Shown here piece after piece: positions 46,233 through 55,529 of a stretch of 64,000 nucleotides of DNA; position 1 is the first letter of the stretch; the number at the start of each line of letters is the position of its first letter. Origin of the DNA: Pseudomonadales bacterium (GTDB taxonomy: Bacteria; Pseudomonadota; Gammaproteobacteria; Pseudomonadales; Azotimanducaceae); NCBI GenBank assembly GCA_016779585.1, contig JADHNI010000001.1, positions 1-64,000 of the forward strand, read 5' to 3'. Under the pieces are notes generated by a model. It worked only from the letters and a program-made list of their open reading frames with translations. It searched no databases and was not told where the DNA came from. A program made the position numbers and the translations under genes.

Positions 46233-46939
46233 CTTCACTGTCCGAACTCAGGTTCTTTACGACACCTGCGCATGATTGCAGCTACCTGGAAGGCAAGCAG
46301 GCTATTACCCTGTTTGCGGACCCACTGGCGAGAATAGATAAAGACCTTTACTCATCACTGTCTGCCGTGGGCTTTCGCCGCAGCGGCACACATATCTATC
46401 GACCCTATTGCCAGACCTGCACTGCCTGCATACCGGTCCGGCTACCGGCGAACGATTTTGCACCAAGACGCCGCCACAAGAGGGTTCTTCGGGCGAACAC
46501 TGACATCACGGTGACACCCCACAGACCGGCGCTTACAGAGGAGTACTTCTCATTGTATGACAGGTACATCTCAGAGCGCCATGATGATGGCGACATGTAC
46601 CCTGCTTCGCGGGACCAGTTTCAGAGCTTCCTGGTAGACGGACGTCCAGAGGCCCGCTTTTACGAGTTTCGCGCCTCAGGGAAACTGTTGGCTGTTGCTG
46701 TCGCAGATGAGTTAAATGATGGACTTTCTGCCATTTACACTTTCTTTGACCCGGAGGAAGACGCCAGGTCACTTGGAGTGTTCGCGATACTCTGGCTGAT
46801 CGAACAGACGAACCGCATGGAGCTTAATTACCTTTACCTCGGTTACTGGATAAAACAGTGCCAGAAAATGAGCTACAAGATGGATTACAAACCCATCGAA
46901 CTTTACGTTAACAACAGCTGGATACGCCTTGATTCCTGA
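46229..46939 (+). CDS. bpt: Bacterial arginyl/leucyl-tRNA-protein transferase (Bpt/Ate)
   Basis: A 236-aa N-degron transferase of the ATE1 family. Bpt members add Leu (arginyl in other kingdoms) to N-terminal Asp or Glu. The N-terminal cysteine cluster ([20 protein letters not shown]) and the GNAT-fold C-terminal part ([37 protein letters not shown]) are typical. Its translation is coupled to aat. With Aat and ClpS/ClpA encoded next to it, both branches of the bacterial Leu/N-degron pathway lie within ~5 kb. Confidence 0.93.
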   Translation: MTSLSELRFFTTPAHDCSYLEGKQAITLFADPLARIDKDLYSSLSAVGFRRSGTHIYRPYCQTCTACIPVRLPANDFAPRRRHKRVLRANTDITVTPHRPALTEEYFSLYDRYISERHDDGDMYPASRDQFQSFLVDGRPEARFYEFRASGKLLAVAVADELNDGLSAIYTFFDPEEDARSLGVFAILWLIEQTNRMELNYLYLGYWIKQCQKMSYKMDYKPIELYVNNSWIRLDS

Positions 46940-47022
46940 CGCCGATACCGTTTGTCCGGCATTTTGCGATCACCCCTCTTTTAGTGCACAATGCACGCCG
47001 TTTTAACCATCACAGAGACAGA

Positions 47023-47238
47023 ATGGCGAAGGAAGAAAATATTCAAATGTCCGGCACAGTCATAGATACGCTGCCGAACACCATGTTTCGAGTAGAACTT
47101 GAAAATGGCCACGTAGTAATCGCGCACATCAGTGGCAAGATGAGAAAAAACTACATCAAGATCCTGACAGGTGACACGGTGAAAGTTGAACTCACACCGT
47201 ATGACCTGACCAAGGGAAGAATCACCTTCCGCGAGTAA
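47023..47238 (+). CDS. infA: Translation initiation factor IF-1
   Basis: A 71-aa S1/OB-fold protein binding the ribosomal A site during initiation. Sequence [19 protein letters not shown], then [20 protein letters not shown] and [20 protein letters not shown], is the near-universal IF-1 sequence. ATG 47023 follows the standard start; the frame opens earlier at 46984 but has no support. It converges with clpA (17 bp between stops). Confidence 0.97.
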   Translation: MAKEENIQMSGTVIDTLPNTMFRVELENGHVVIAHISGKMRKNYIKILTGDTVKVELTPYDLTKGRITFRE

Positions 47239-47255
47239 GCTGTTTAGAAATCAGT

Positions 47256-49520
47256 TCAGACTGTTTCCGGCTCTTCGATCTCGAGCGAAAGATCACCATC
47301 TACAACAGTCACACGCACGACCCCGCCCCCGTCTGACAACCTGCCGAATAGAATATCTTCCGCCAGTTCCTTCTTGATGCGGTTCTGTATTAGGCGCTGC
47401 ATGGGGCGCGCACCCATCTTCTCGTCATAGCCATTTTCGGCAAGCCACTCCCTCGCCTCTTCGGTGACATCAAGCTGGACTTTTTTGGAATCCAGCTGTA
47501 CCTGGATCTCCACCAGGAACTTGTCGACGACGGTCTTGATGACTTCTTTGGACAGTGCACCAAATTGAATGATTGCGTCGAGACGATTGCGGAATTCAGG
47601 CGTAAACATCTTCTTGATGACTTCCATACCATCAGTGGTGTGGTCCTGAGTCTGGAACCCGATAGAGCTTCGGCTCATTTCCTGGGCGCCGGCATTGGTC
47701 GTCATAATGATAATGACGTTCCTGAAGTCCGCCTTGCGTCCGTTGTTGTCCGTAAGGGTGCCATGGTCAAAGACCTGCAGTAACAGGTTAAAGACCTCCG
47801 GGTGCGCCTTCTCGATCTCGTCCAACAGAAGAACGCAGTGCGGTTGCTTGGTGATTGCCTCGGTCAGCAGGCCACCCTGGTCGTACCCGATGTAACCCGG
47901 TGGTGCGCCGATGAGTCGGGAAACCGTGTGCCGTTCCATGTACTCGGACATGTCAAAGCGCAATAGCTCAATACCCATGGTGCTGGCCAGCTGCCGGCAC
48001 ACTTCGGTTTTACCAACACCGGTCGGCCCACTGAACAGGAACGAACCGATTGGCTTGCCATCTTCCTTGAGACCGGCGCGGGAAAGCTTGATGGCGCTTG
48101 CCAGTGTGTCGATTGCCTCATCCTGCCCAAAGATGGTCATCTTCAGATTGGTCTCAAGGTCACGCAGGGATTCCTTGTCTGAAGACGACACATTTTTCGG
48201 AGGAATGCGTGCGATCTTTGCCACCATCTGTTCGACATCTCCTACACCAATCTGCTTTTTGCGTCGGCTTGGTGGTTGCAACTGCTGGAAGGCACCCACC
48301 TCATCTATGACGTCGATAGCCTTGTCGGGCATGAATCGATCGTTGATGTACTTGTCCGCCAGCTCCGCTGCGACTTTTAGCGACCGGTCTGTGTACTTGA
48401 GCTGGTGATGCTCCTCGAATCGAGTCTTCAATCCTTTCAGGATCTGGTAGGTGTCGTCGACACTGGGTTCGTTGACGTCAATTTTCTGGAAGCGACGACT
48501 GAGCGCTCGGTCCTTGTCAAAAATACCGCGGTACTCCTGATAGGTCGTTGATCCGATACAGCGAATCTCACCGGAAGCCAACAGAGGCTTCAAAAGGTTT
48601 GAAGCATCCATAACACCGCCCGACGCGGCGCCGGCGCCGATGATCGTGTGGATCTCGTCGATAAAAAGGATCTGGTTCGGTGTTTCCTTGAGTTCATTCA
48701 GCAATGATTTCAGGCGTTTTTCAAAATCACCGCGGTACTTGGTTCCAGCCAGCAATGCGCCGAGGTCCAGCGAGTGTACAGTACTGTCCTTGATGACATC
48801 CGGGACCTGGCCATCAACGATCAGCTTCGCCAGTCCTTCTGCTATAGCAGTTTTACCAACACCGGATTCACCAACCAGCAGCGGGTTGTTCTTTCTGCGG
48901 CGAGAAAGGGTCTGAATGACGCGCTCGACCTCTGAATCACGTCCGACCAACGGATCAATCAGCCCTTTCTTGGCCTGCTCGTTCAAATTGGTGGCGTAAG
49001 ACTCCAGGGCACTTGCCTGCTTCCCACCGTCTTCATCTCCTTCAGCCATGCCTTCAGGATTGCCCGCTCGCTCCATGTCATCGCCACTCTTGGACACGCC
49101 ATGAGAGATATAGTTGACCACGTCGATGCGCTGCACATCCTGCTGTTTTAACAGGAACACTGCATGGCTTTCCTGCTCACTGAAGATCGCGACCAGCACA
49201 TTGGCGCCATCCACTTCCTTCTTGCCACTGGACTGTACGTGGAAAACAGCTCTTTGCAGGACGCGCTGGAAACCAAGGGTCGGCTGCGTTTCCCTTTCGG
49301 TTTCGTTTTGAGGGATCAGAGGCGTGGTCGCATCCAGAAACTCTTCAAGCTCGCTTCGGAGCTTTTCGATATCAGCCCCACAGGCATTGAGGACGTTAAC
49401 CGCCGAGTTGTTATCCAGCAAGGACAGGAGCAGGTGCTCCACTGACATGAGTTCATGTCTTTTCTTGCGGGCGTCTTTGAAGGCCAGGTTCAACGTGACC
49501 TCGAGTTCTCTACTTAGCAT
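47256..49520 (-). CDS. clpA: ATP-dependent Clp protease, ATPase subunit ClpA
   Basis: Hsp100 unfoldase feeding ClpP and receiving N-degron substrates from ClpS; 754 aa (E. coli 758). The N-domain (~1-140) with two Clp-N repeats, D1 with Walker A GESGVGKTAIAEG and Walker B QILFIDEIHTIIGAG, and D2 with Walker A SGPTGVGKTEVCRQ and CVLLLDEIEKAHPEV are intact. The ClpP-binding IGL-type loop region appears as RSSIGFQTQD. It starts 18 bp downstream of clpS on the same strand. clpP is not in the window. Confidence 0.96.
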   Translation of the reverse strand: MLSRELEVTLNLAFKDARKKRHELMSVEHLLLSLLDNNSAVNVLNACGADIEKLRSELEEFLDATTPLIPQNETERETQPTLGFQRVLQRAVFHVQSSGKKEVDGANVLVAIFSEQESHAVFLLKQQDVQRIDVVNYISHGVSKSGDDMERAGNPEGMAEGDEDGGKQASALESYATNLNEQAKKGLIDPLVGRDSEVERVIQTLSRRRKNNPLLVGESGVGKTAIAEGLAKLIVDGQVPDVIKDSTVHSLDLGALLAGTKYRGDFEKRLKSLLNELKETPNQILFIDEIHTIIGAGAASGGVMDASNLLKPLLASGEIRCIGSTTYQEYRGIFDKDRALSRRFQKIDVNEPSVDDTYQILKGLKTRFEEHHQLKYTDRSLKVAAELADKYINDRFMPDKAIDVIDEVGAFQQLQPPSRRKKQIGVGDVEQMVAKIARIPPKNVSSSDKESLRDLETNLKMTIFGQDEAIDTLASAIKLSRAGLKEDGKPIGSFLFSGPTGVGKTEVCRQLASTMGIELLRFDMSEYMERHTVSRLIGAPPGYIGYDQGGLLTEAITKQPHCVLLLDEIEKAHPEVFNLLLQVFDHGTLTDNNGRKADFRNVIIIMTTNAGAQEMSRSSIGFQTQDHTTDGMEVIKKMFTPEFRNRLDAIIQFGALSKEVIKTVVDKFLVEIQVQLDSKKVQLDVTEEAREWLAENGYDEKMGARPMQRLIQNRIKKELAEDILFGRLSDGGGVVRVTVVDGDLSLEIEEPETV

Positions 49521-49538
49521 GATAGGTAAGGTTATCCT

Positions 49539-49973
49539 CTATTCGTCGTCATCCACTGCCTCAATTTCCGAGATCAGGGGATGCTGGTTGTCCTGCGCAT
49601 ATTGATTTACCTGCGCAGATTTTGTCTCCGCAATGTCGCGGGGATAGATACCGCAAGTTGCCTTGCCGGTGGTATGAACGGCAAGCATGATCTGCGTTGC
49701 TTTCTCACGATCCATCCCAAAGAACATCTGTAATACCTCAACAACGAACTCCATCGGTGTGTAGTCATCGTTAAGCAATACTACTTTAAACAGTGGCGGT
49801 TTCTTCAGCCTGGGTTCAACAGGCGCTTCAAGAACGCCAAGATCGCGCCCGGGTTCTTCGGGGTCAGTGCCCGCGGCCGAGTGAAAATGGCCCGCGGCCG
49901 CGTAAAAATGGCCTGCGGTTGACCTGAAAGGCCCTGAAGCCCTGACCAAAATACGTTTACTAAGATGTTCCAC
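49539..49973 (-). CDS. clpS: ClpAP adaptor ClpS (N-recognin), with repeat-bearing N-terminus
   Basis: Adaptor delivering substrates with N-terminal Leu, Phe, Trp or Tyr to ClpA. The core (~50-144) has [22 protein letters not shown] (in parts), with the Asn-Asp-Asp substrate pocket, [20 protein letters not shown] and the [19 protein letters not shown] stretch. The start is uncertain: no ATG lies near. GTG 49973 gives 144 aa; TTG 49949 and GTG 49982 are alternatives. All include a leader with three seven-residue repeats ([21 protein letters not shown]), encoded by 21-bp tandem repeats. Usual ClpS leaders are ~25-35 residues, so this one is somewhat long. Confidence 0.85.
   Translation of the reverse strand: MEHLSKRILVRASGPFRSTAGHFYAAAGHFHSAAGTDPEEPGRDLGVLEAPVEPRLKKPPLFKVVLLNDDYTPMEFVVEVLQMFFGMDREKATQIMLAVHTTGKATCGIYPRDIAETKSAQVNQYAQDNQHPLISEIEAVDDDE
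49871..49933. repeat. 21-bp tandem repeat x3 in the clpS leader
   Basis: Units 49871-49891 and 49892-49912 differ at two positions (CCGCGGCCG shared, then AGTG versus CGTA, then AAAATGGC). A third unit at 49913-49933 is more diverged. The 21-bp length keeps the clpS frame open and yields heptapeptide repeats. Only the two near-identical copies look recent. Confidence 0.85.
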
Positions 49974-50285
49974 TACACTCACTTTAATATGGGCTGAGGT
50001 CTGAATATCACGGCGCAGGGCGCCTGTCCGATTCCTGTCTATTCTAACCACATTCCCACGGACGTTAATACTTGACGGCGTCTGTCCAGCAGGGCTGCCT
50101 AACCCACTGTTATTGTAGGGATAATAAGTCTTCTTGACTGAACCTTTTAGCACCTCGTATGGTACTCACTAGATATAAGAGCTAGCCGTCGTTTTCATAC
50201 GTCCGGAAGGCGCGGATGTTCAAACTGTATGACCTGACCGGGCCTATGTCATGGCTGTGTAGTTAACAGCAGTGAGGTCACCACT
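49974..50285. other. clpS-cspD divergent intergenic region
   Basis: About 312 bp without a supported gene. The clpS frame is open on the minus strand through much of it (to 50153), so a longer ClpS cannot be excluded, but codon content there is not protein-like. The region should carry the clpS-clpA and cspD promoters; no convincing -35/-10 pair stands out. CAGTGAGGTCACCACT just before the cspD ATG holds its likely ribosome-binding site (GAGG) and a GGTCACC palindrome. Confidence 0.4.
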
Positions 50286-50522
50286 ATGCCCACGGGACGT
50301 GTTAAGTGGTTCAACAATGCTAAAGGTTACGGCTTCATACTCCCTGAAGATGAGAGCGAGGATTACTTCGTACACTACTCTTCTATCGTCATGGATGGCT
50401 ATAAAACACTGAAGGCAGGCCAGCCAGTCACTTTCGATATGATCGATGACCCGAAGGGAACCCACGCCGTAAACGTCAAACCGCTGAATTCAGGCGAAGA
50501 CAGCGACTCAGTAGACAGCTGA
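50286..50522 (+). CDS. cspD: Cold-shock-domain protein (CspD-like)
   Basis: A 78-aa OB-fold protein. RNP1-like KGYGFI (in KWFNNAKGYGFILPED) and RNP2-like DYFVHYSSI are present, followed by LKAGQPVTFDM and VNVKPL, with an acidic tail (SGEDSDSVDS). Divergent linkage to clpS is characteristic of cspD in E. coli and Pseudomonas, where CspD binds single-stranded DNA and inhibits replication in stationary phase. The functional call rests on that synteny, because cold-shock domains alone are alike. Confidence 0.88.
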   Translation: MPTGRVKWFNNAKGYGFILPEDESEDYFVHYSSIVMDGYKTLKAGQPVTFDMIDDPKGTHAVNVKPLNSGEDSDSVDS

Positions 50523-50549
50523 GCAAACCTTTAGAGAGGAGGCTCCAGG

Positions 50550-51092
50550 ATGTCACGGGGCAACCTTATCCTGTTCAACAAACCCTTTGGCGTTCTCAGC
50601 CAGTTTACGGGTGAAGAGCCTACGCTTGCTCGTTATATACCACTCAAGGGTTACTACCCCGCTGGACGCCTGGACAAGGACTCCGAGGGGCTCCTGCTTT
50701 TGACAAGTGAGGGCAGTCTGCAAGCCCGCATCGCCAACCCCAAGTTCAAAATGGAGAAGACCTACTGGGCACAGGTTGAAGGAGATATCGACAACGTGGC
50801 ATTGAGGCACCTGGCGAAGGGCGTTGAGCTAAAAGACGGGCTGACCCGGCCGGCGAAGGCTCGACGTATTGAAACGCCCCTTCCACGGCGTGATCCAGAT
50901 ATCCGGTCACGAGATTCCGTGCCCACCAGCTGGATCGAGCTCACCCTGTCAGAAGGGAAAAACCGGCAGGTGCGACGCATGACTGCCGCGGTGGGATTCC
51001 CAACGCTGAGGCTTTACCGGGCAAAAATTGGCCCGTGGGATCTTGAGGGGCTGGCTCCCGGTGAGTACCGGCTAACCAATAGGAATTTCTAG
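50550..51092 (+). CDS. rluE: 23S rRNA pseudouridine synthase RluE
   Basis: RsuA/RluB/E/F-type pseudouridine synthase of 180 aa lacking the N-terminal S4 domain, as RluE does. The catalytic Asp lies in YYPAGRLDKDSEGLLLLT (residues ~38-55), preceded by ILFNKPFGVLSQF, and KNRQVRRMTAAVGFPTLRL is the C-terminal motif. It likely modifies U2457 of 23S rRNA (E. coli numbering). A GGAGG lies before the ATG, 28 bp after cspD. The TAG stop overlaps that of moaE (CTAG). Confidence 0.88.
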   Translation: MSRGNLILFNKPFGVLSQFTGEEPTLARYIPLKGYYPAGRLDKDSEGLLLLTSEGSLQARIANPKFKMEKTYWAQVEGDIDNVALRHLAKGVELKDGLTRPAKARRIETPLPRRDPDIRSRDSVPTSWIELTLSEGKNRQVRRMTAAVGFPTLRLYRAKIGPWDLEGLAPGEYRLTNRNF

Positions 51093-51553
51093 GGATCCGA
51101 TTCCCAGGATTCAGCGGCTTCGACATCACTCTGACGTGTCGTGAGCCAGCGGTCTCCTTGCACCGTTTTTTCTTTCTTCCAGAAGGTTGCCCTGGTTTTC
51201 AGGTAATCCATCACAAACTCGCACGCCTGGAACGCATCGCCGCGATGCTGGCTGGCGATGCCGACGAAAACGATCTCGTCTCCCGGGTAAAGGTCACCCA
51301 CCCGGTGAATCACAGTTGCGCCCAGAACCTGCCAGCGATCCGAGGCTTCTTCGAGTATTTTTGACAGTTCTTTCTCTGTCATGCCGGGATAGTGTTCCAG
51401 ATGCAGGACCTTGACCGTGTCGTCATCGTTGATATCACGGACTGTGCCAGCAAAAGTGACCACGGCACCGACCGAGAGGCTATTCGAGCGTAGCGCATCG
51501 TACTCTGCCTGCTGGCTGAATGGTTCCTCCTGGACAAGAATCCGGAAATCCAA
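51089..51553 (-). CDS. moaE: Molybdopterin synthase catalytic subunit MoaE
   Basis: Large subunit that inserts sulfur into cyclic pyranopterin monophosphate to form molybdopterin; 154 aa (E. coli 150). Segments GAVVTFAGTVRDIND, LEHYPGMTEKEL, HRVGDLYPGDEIVFVGIASQHRGDAFQACEF (in parts) and the active-site Lys pair in KTRATFWKKEKTVQGDRW are intact. It begins one base after the moaD stop in the compact moaC-moaD-moaE unit. moaA, moaB and other Mo-cofactor genes are not in this window. Confidence 0.94.
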   Translation of the reverse strand: MDFRILVQEEPFSQQAEYDALRSNSLSVGAVVTFAGTVRDINDDDTVKVLHLEHYPGMTEKELSKILEEASDRWQVLGATVIHRVGDLYPGDEIVFVGIASQHRGDAFQACEFVMDYLKTRATFWKKEKTVQGDRWLTTRQSDVEAAESWESDP

Positions 51554-51554
51554 G

Positions 51555-51806
51555 TCAACCTCCTGTCACCGGTGGAAAGAAAGCAATTTCATCGTCAGGG
51601 CCTAGCTCCACATCACCGGAAATCAACTCCTGGTTAACCGCTATCTTGATGTTCTCGGCCCTCAACACAGCGCCCCATTCCGGACCATTTCGGGTCGCAA
51701 GCTGCTCAATCAGCGCAGAAACCCGGGTGCCTGCCTCAATATCGCAGGAAACCTCGTCGGTACCCAGGTCCTCCCGGATACTGGCAAACAGGACGACGGT
51801 TGCCAT
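51555..51806 (-). CDS. moaD: Molybdopterin synthase sulfur carrier MoaD
   Basis: Ubiquitin-like sulfur carrier of 83 aa. [15 protein letters not shown] starts the beta-grasp fold and the C-terminus PPVTGG ends in the Gly-Gly tail that is thiocarboxylated. The ATG at 51806 overlaps the moaC stop by one base (TGATG); the six codons upstream in the open frame are part of moaC. Confidence 0.93.
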   Translation of the reverse strand: MATVVLFASIREDLGTDEVSCDIEAGTRVSALIEQLATRNGPEWGAVLRAENIKIAVNQELISGDVELGPDDEIAFFPPVTGG

Positions 51807-52300
51807 CAGCGCGAACGGCTCCACGTACCGGACTTGCCACCAGATTTTTCCTCCAGGGCTACCTCGCTGATCACCATACCCCGGTCAACGGCTTTGCACA
51901 TGTCATAGATCGTAAGGGCTGCAATCGATGCGGCGGTCAGGGCTTCCATCTCGACACCGGTTTTGCCGGAAACCTTGCATGTCGCCTGGACCAGCACGCG
52001 CGAGTTTTCCTCATCACTGTCAAAAGTCACCTCCGCAGAGTTAAGTGCGAGCGGATGACACAGCGGAATGAGGTCCGAACATTTCTTGGCCGCCTGGATG
52101 CCAGCAATCCGCGCGACACCCAGTACATCACCTTTCTTTGAATCGCCGGACAGGATGAGTGCAAGTGTTTCCGGTTGCATCGAAATGATGGCAGACGCTG
52201 TTGCCTCGCGTTCAGTGACGTCCTTGCCACCAACGTCGACCATCCGCGCACGGCCCTGTTCATCGATATGAGTAAGCTTGTTTTCGTTCATGGGCGCCAT
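51806..52300 (-). CDS. moaC: Cyclic pyranopterin monophosphate synthase MoaC
   Basis: Converts the MoaA product to cyclic pyranopterin monophosphate; 164 aa (E. coli 161). Family landmarks: [71 protein letters not shown] (active site) and [16 protein letters not shown] 52300 or ATG 52291 could be the start; neither has a strong ribosome-binding site. It diverges from mnmA across 62 bp. Confidence 0.94.
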   Translation of the reverse strand: MAPMNENKLTHIDEQGRARMVDVGGKDVTEREATASAIISMQPETLALILSGDSKKGDVLGVARIAGIQAAKKCSDLIPLCHPLALNSAEVTFDSDEENSRVLVQATCKVSGKTGVEMEALTAASIAALTIYDMCKAVDRGMVISEVALEEKSGGKSGTWSRSR

Positions 52301-52362
52301 TGTACACCGGAATTTGCGTGCTCCACGGGATATAATGCGCCTTTAACCATCTGCCTCTTTCC

Positions 52363-53475
52363 ATGAACAGCTCCAGCTCGAACAAGGTCATTGTCGGTAT
52401 GTCCGGCGGGGTCGATTCCTCGGTAACCGCCCTGCTCTGCCTGCAGCACGGTTATGAGGTGGAAGGTCTCTTCATGAAGAACTGGGACGAAGACGACGGC
52501 ACCGAATACTGCACGGCCATGGAAGACCTGGCCGACGCCCAGGCGGTATGCGACCGGCTCGGCATCAAGCTGAACCAGGCTAACTTCGCGGCGGAATACT
52601 GGGATAATGTATTCGAACACTTCCTGACGGAATACCGTGAGGGGCGAACACCCAACCCCGACGTACTCTGTAATCGAGAAATAAAGTTCCAGGTGTTTGC
52701 CCAGTATGCGCATCTGCTGGGCGCTGATCGAATTGCGACGGGACACTACGCCCGCCTTGCCGGTATCGACGGCGAACTGCGTCTTTTGAAAGGCCTGGAT
52801 CCGAACAAGGACCAGAGCTATTTCCTGCAGTCCGTATCCCAGAAACAGTTTGATCGAGTCATGTTCCCGGTCGGCGAGCTGCAGAAATCAGAGGTTCGTG
52901 ACCTGGCGGAAGCGAATGGCCTGCCGACACATGCCAAGAAAGACTCAACCGGCATATGTTTTATCGGTGAGCGCCGGTTCAAAGACTTCCTCCAGGACTA
53001 CCTGCCGGCAAATCCCGGAGAGATTGTCTCGCTTGAAGGACAGGTAATCGGCCGCCATGATGGTTTGATGTACAACACACTGGGTCAGAGGCAGGGCCTC
53101 GGTATCGGTGGCCTCAGAGGCGGCAGCGAAGCACCCTGGTATGTCGTCGGCAAAGACCTTGCAAACAACCGACTGATTGTCGCCCAGGGTAATGACAACC
53201 CTGCCCTATTCTGCAGCGCCATGACCGTGCAGAACATCGAGTGGATAGGCACGCCACCTGAACTGCCGGCTGAACTGAACGTGAAAGTACGCTATCGACA
53301 GGCCGACCAGGCCTGCTGGCTGAAGACATCAGGTGATGGCTACGAGATAACCTTCGAGCAGCCACAACGCGCAGTCACACCCGGCCAGTGGGCCTGTTTC
53401 TACGATGGTGAGATTTGCCTTGGCGGTGGCATCATTGTCAGCACTGACAGTGACCTGTCGAGCATCGCACCATGA
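52363..53475 (+). CDS. mnmA: tRNA-specific 2-thiouridylase MnmA
   Basis: Thiolates U34 of tRNA-Lys, Glu and Gln using sulfur from TusE; 370 aa (E. coli 368). PP-loop [18 protein letters not shown] (residues ~9-26), first catalytic Cys in [16 protein letters not shown], second Cys in [14 protein letters not shown], with the C-terminal beta-barrel ([18 protein letters not shown]). Its sulfur-delivery partners TusDCBE are at 35337-36665. The last four bases overlap hflD (ATGA), as in other gammaproteobacteria. Confidence 0.96.
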   Translation: MNSSSSNKVIVGMSGGVDSSVTALLCLQHGYEVEGLFMKNWDEDDGTEYCTAMEDLADAQAVCDRLGIKLNQANFAAEYWDNVFEHFLTEYREGRTPNPDVLCNREIKFQVFAQYAHLLGADRIATGHYARLAGIDGELRLLKGLDPNKDQSYFLQSVSQKQFDRVMFPVGELQKSEVRDLAEANGLPTHAKKDSTGICFIGERRFKDFLQDYLPANPGEIVSLEGQVIGRHDGLMYNTLGQRQGLGIGGLRGGSEAPWYVVGKDLANNRLIVAQGNDNPALFCSAMTVQNIEWIGTPPELPAELNVKVRYRQADQACWLKTSGDGYEITFEQPQRAVTPGQWACFYDGEICLGGGIIVSTDSDLSSIAP

Positions 53476-54107
53476 ACCTGAATCGCAGCGATGAACGGGC
53501 GCTGGCATTTGCAGGTTTGCTCCAGGCCTGCCACCTGGTAACTGGTTTGGCGCGAACCGGGATGATTAGCCAAGATAGCCTTGTCGGCAGCCTGGAATCT
53601 GTCTTTGTCACCAACCCGGAAACCACACTCGATGTTTATGCAACAGGCAACGGCGTCAGGACCGGGCTCAGGCTGATCATGGAGATTATCGGTGACCTGA
53701 ACTTCAGTGAGCATGGCGATACCATTCGTTATGTCCTGGCTGTTATCGCGCTGGAAAAGAGGCTTCGGTTAAACCCCGAGGTGTTGCAGGCCATTGGTGC
53801 CGGAATCAGCAACATCCAGGAGCATCGTATAGTCCAGGGGTTGTCAGTGGCTGATGAAGCGTGCGTGAATCGATTATCAGAGCTGTACGAAGGAACCGCC
53901 GGACGATCAGAACCACGTATTCGGGTTCAGGGCCAACAGAAACACCTGACCAACCGGGCAAATCAGGCGAGAATAAGGGCTCTACTGATGGCCGCACTAC
54001 GTTCTGCAGTTCTCTGGCGGCAACTGGATGGCAGGCTCAGCCAGTGCGTGCTCGGGCGTGGAAAACTGCTCAAATCCACGTATCGAGCTCAAACAATACT
54101 CAATTAA
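53472..54107 (+). CDS. hflD: HflD-like high-frequency lysogenization protein
   Basis: A 211-aa, largely helical protein (E. coli 213) between mnmA and purB, its invariable place in gammaproteobacteria. Typical parts: [45 protein letters not shown] and [20 protein letters not shown]. In E. coli HflD is peripheral to the inner membrane and binds lambda CII; its housekeeping role is unclear. Ends 28 bp before purB. Confidence 0.9.
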   Translation: MNLNRSDERALAFAGLLQACHLVTGLARTGMISQDSLVGSLESVFVTNPETTLDVYATGNGVRTGLRLIMEIIGDLNFSEHGDTIRYVLAVIALEKRLRLNPEVLQAIGAGISNIQEHRIVQGLSVADEACVNRLSELYEGTAGRSEPRIRVQGQQKHLTNRANQARIRALLMAALRSAVLWRQLDGRLSQCVLGRGKLLKSTYRAQTILN

Positions 54108-54135
54108 ATCAATGTAATAGACGACCTTTACAGAT

Positions 54136-55518
54136 ATGACCTTAGAATTAACTGAACTGACCGCAATCAGCCCCACCGATGGCCGATACGCACGCTACAC
54201 CTGGCCACTGCGGGAAACCCTGAGTGAATATGGCCTGATTCAGCATCGCTGCCTCGTGGAATACCGCTGGTTCCAGTGCCTGGCATCTGAACCCACCATT
54301 GCGGAACTGCCTGTGCTGTCGGAAGCGCAACACCAGGCAATTGACGGTCTGATAGAAGGTTTCTCGCTGGGAGATGCAAAGGCTGTTAAAGCGCTGGAAG
54401 CTACCACCAACCATGATGTGAAAGCCGTTGAATACCACGTTAAAAACCAGCTACGCGGGATCGAAGGGCTGGCGCCTTACGTCGAATTTGTGCATTTCGC
54501 CTGCACCTCGGAAGACATTAATAACCTGGCTTACGGCCTGATGCTACAGAAGGCCATGAAATCCACTGTTGAGCCCGACATGAAAGAGGTGATCGACACC
54601 ATCTCGGAGCTGGCTCGAGAATATGCGGCGGTGCCCATGCTGTCCCGAACCCACGGGCAGGTGGCGTCACCGACAACCATGGGCAAAGAGCTGGCCAACG
54701 TGGTAGCACGTCTGAAACGCCAGCTGGCAACGGTCCAGAACACGCCTATCCTGGGAAAAATCAATGGCGCGGTGGGTAACTATAACGCCCACGTCTCGGC
54801 CTACCCTGACGTGGACTGGCTGGCACTCAGCGAGCAGTTTGTGACCCACCTGGGGCTGACCTGGAATCCCTACACAACGCAGATAGAGCCGCACGACTAC
54901 ATCGCTGAACTGTTCCAGGCGATGACTCGATTTAACACAGTTCTCCTGGATTTCGACCGTGACATCTGGTCTTACATCTCTATCGGCTATTTCCGCCAGA
55001 GAAAGGTGGAAGGTGAAACCGGTTCATCGACCATGCCACATAAGGTCAACCCGATCGATTTCGAGAACAGCGAAGGCAACCTTGGCCTTGCCAATGCAAC
55101 CCTGGGCCATCTTGCGGAAAAGCTGCCCGTCTCAAGATGGCAGCGGGATCTCACCGATTCAACGGTGCTGCGTAACATCGGCGTTGGTCTCGCTTACAGT
55201 GTCGTGGCCTACCAATCTGCGCTCAAAGGCATCGACAAGTTGCAATTGGCACCTGAAGTACTTGCTCAAGACCTGGATGACAGCTGGGAAGTAGTGGCCG
55301 AGCCGGTACAGACCATTATGCGCAAACACGGCATCGAAGAACCTTACGAGAAACTCAAGGCGCTGACCCGAGGCGAGAGCCTGACGCAGGAAAAAATCGA
55401 AGGGTTGCTTCAATCGCTGGATCTTCCCGCAGATGTCAGTGATGCTATCCGGGCGATTACGCCGGCAAACTATATTGGTGAGGCCGAAAAGCTCGTTCAC
55501 CGACTGCTTTCCGACTGA
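54136..55518 (+). CDS. purB: Adenylosuccinate lyase
   Basis: Acts twice in purine synthesis, releasing fumarate from SAICAR and adenylosuccinate; 460 aa (E. coli 456). LTAISPTDGRYARYTWPLRE opens the protein. HFACTSEDINNLAYGLML (~118-135), MLSRTHGQVASPTTMGKELA with the catalytic His, and the flexible signature loop GSSTMPHKVNPIDFENSEGN with catalytic Ser are intact. Completes the rluE/mnmA/hflD/purB order known from E. coli. Confidence 0.96.
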   Translation: MTLELTELTAISPTDGRYARYTWPLRETLSEYGLIQHRCLVEYRWFQCLASEPTIAELPVLSEAQHQAIDGLIEGFSLGDAKAVKALEATTNHDVKAVEYHVKNQLRGIEGLAPYVEFVHFACTSEDINNLAYGLMLQKAMKSTVEPDMKEVIDTISELAREYAAVPMLSRTHGQVASPTTMGKELANVVARLKRQLATVQNTPILGKINGAVGNYNAHVSAYPDVDWLALSEQFVTHLGLTWNPYTTQIEPHDYIAELFQAMTRFNTVLLDFDRDIWSYISIGYFRQRKVEGETGSSTMPHKVNPIDFENSEGNLGLANATLGHLAEKLPVSRWQRDLTDSTVLRNIGVGLAYSVVAYQSALKGIDKLQLAPEVLAQDLDDSWEVVAEPVQTIMRKHGIEEPYEKLKALTRGESLTQEKIEGLLQSLDLPADVSDAIRAITPANYIGEAEKLVHRLLSD

Positions 55519-55529
55519 ACCTGACAGGC

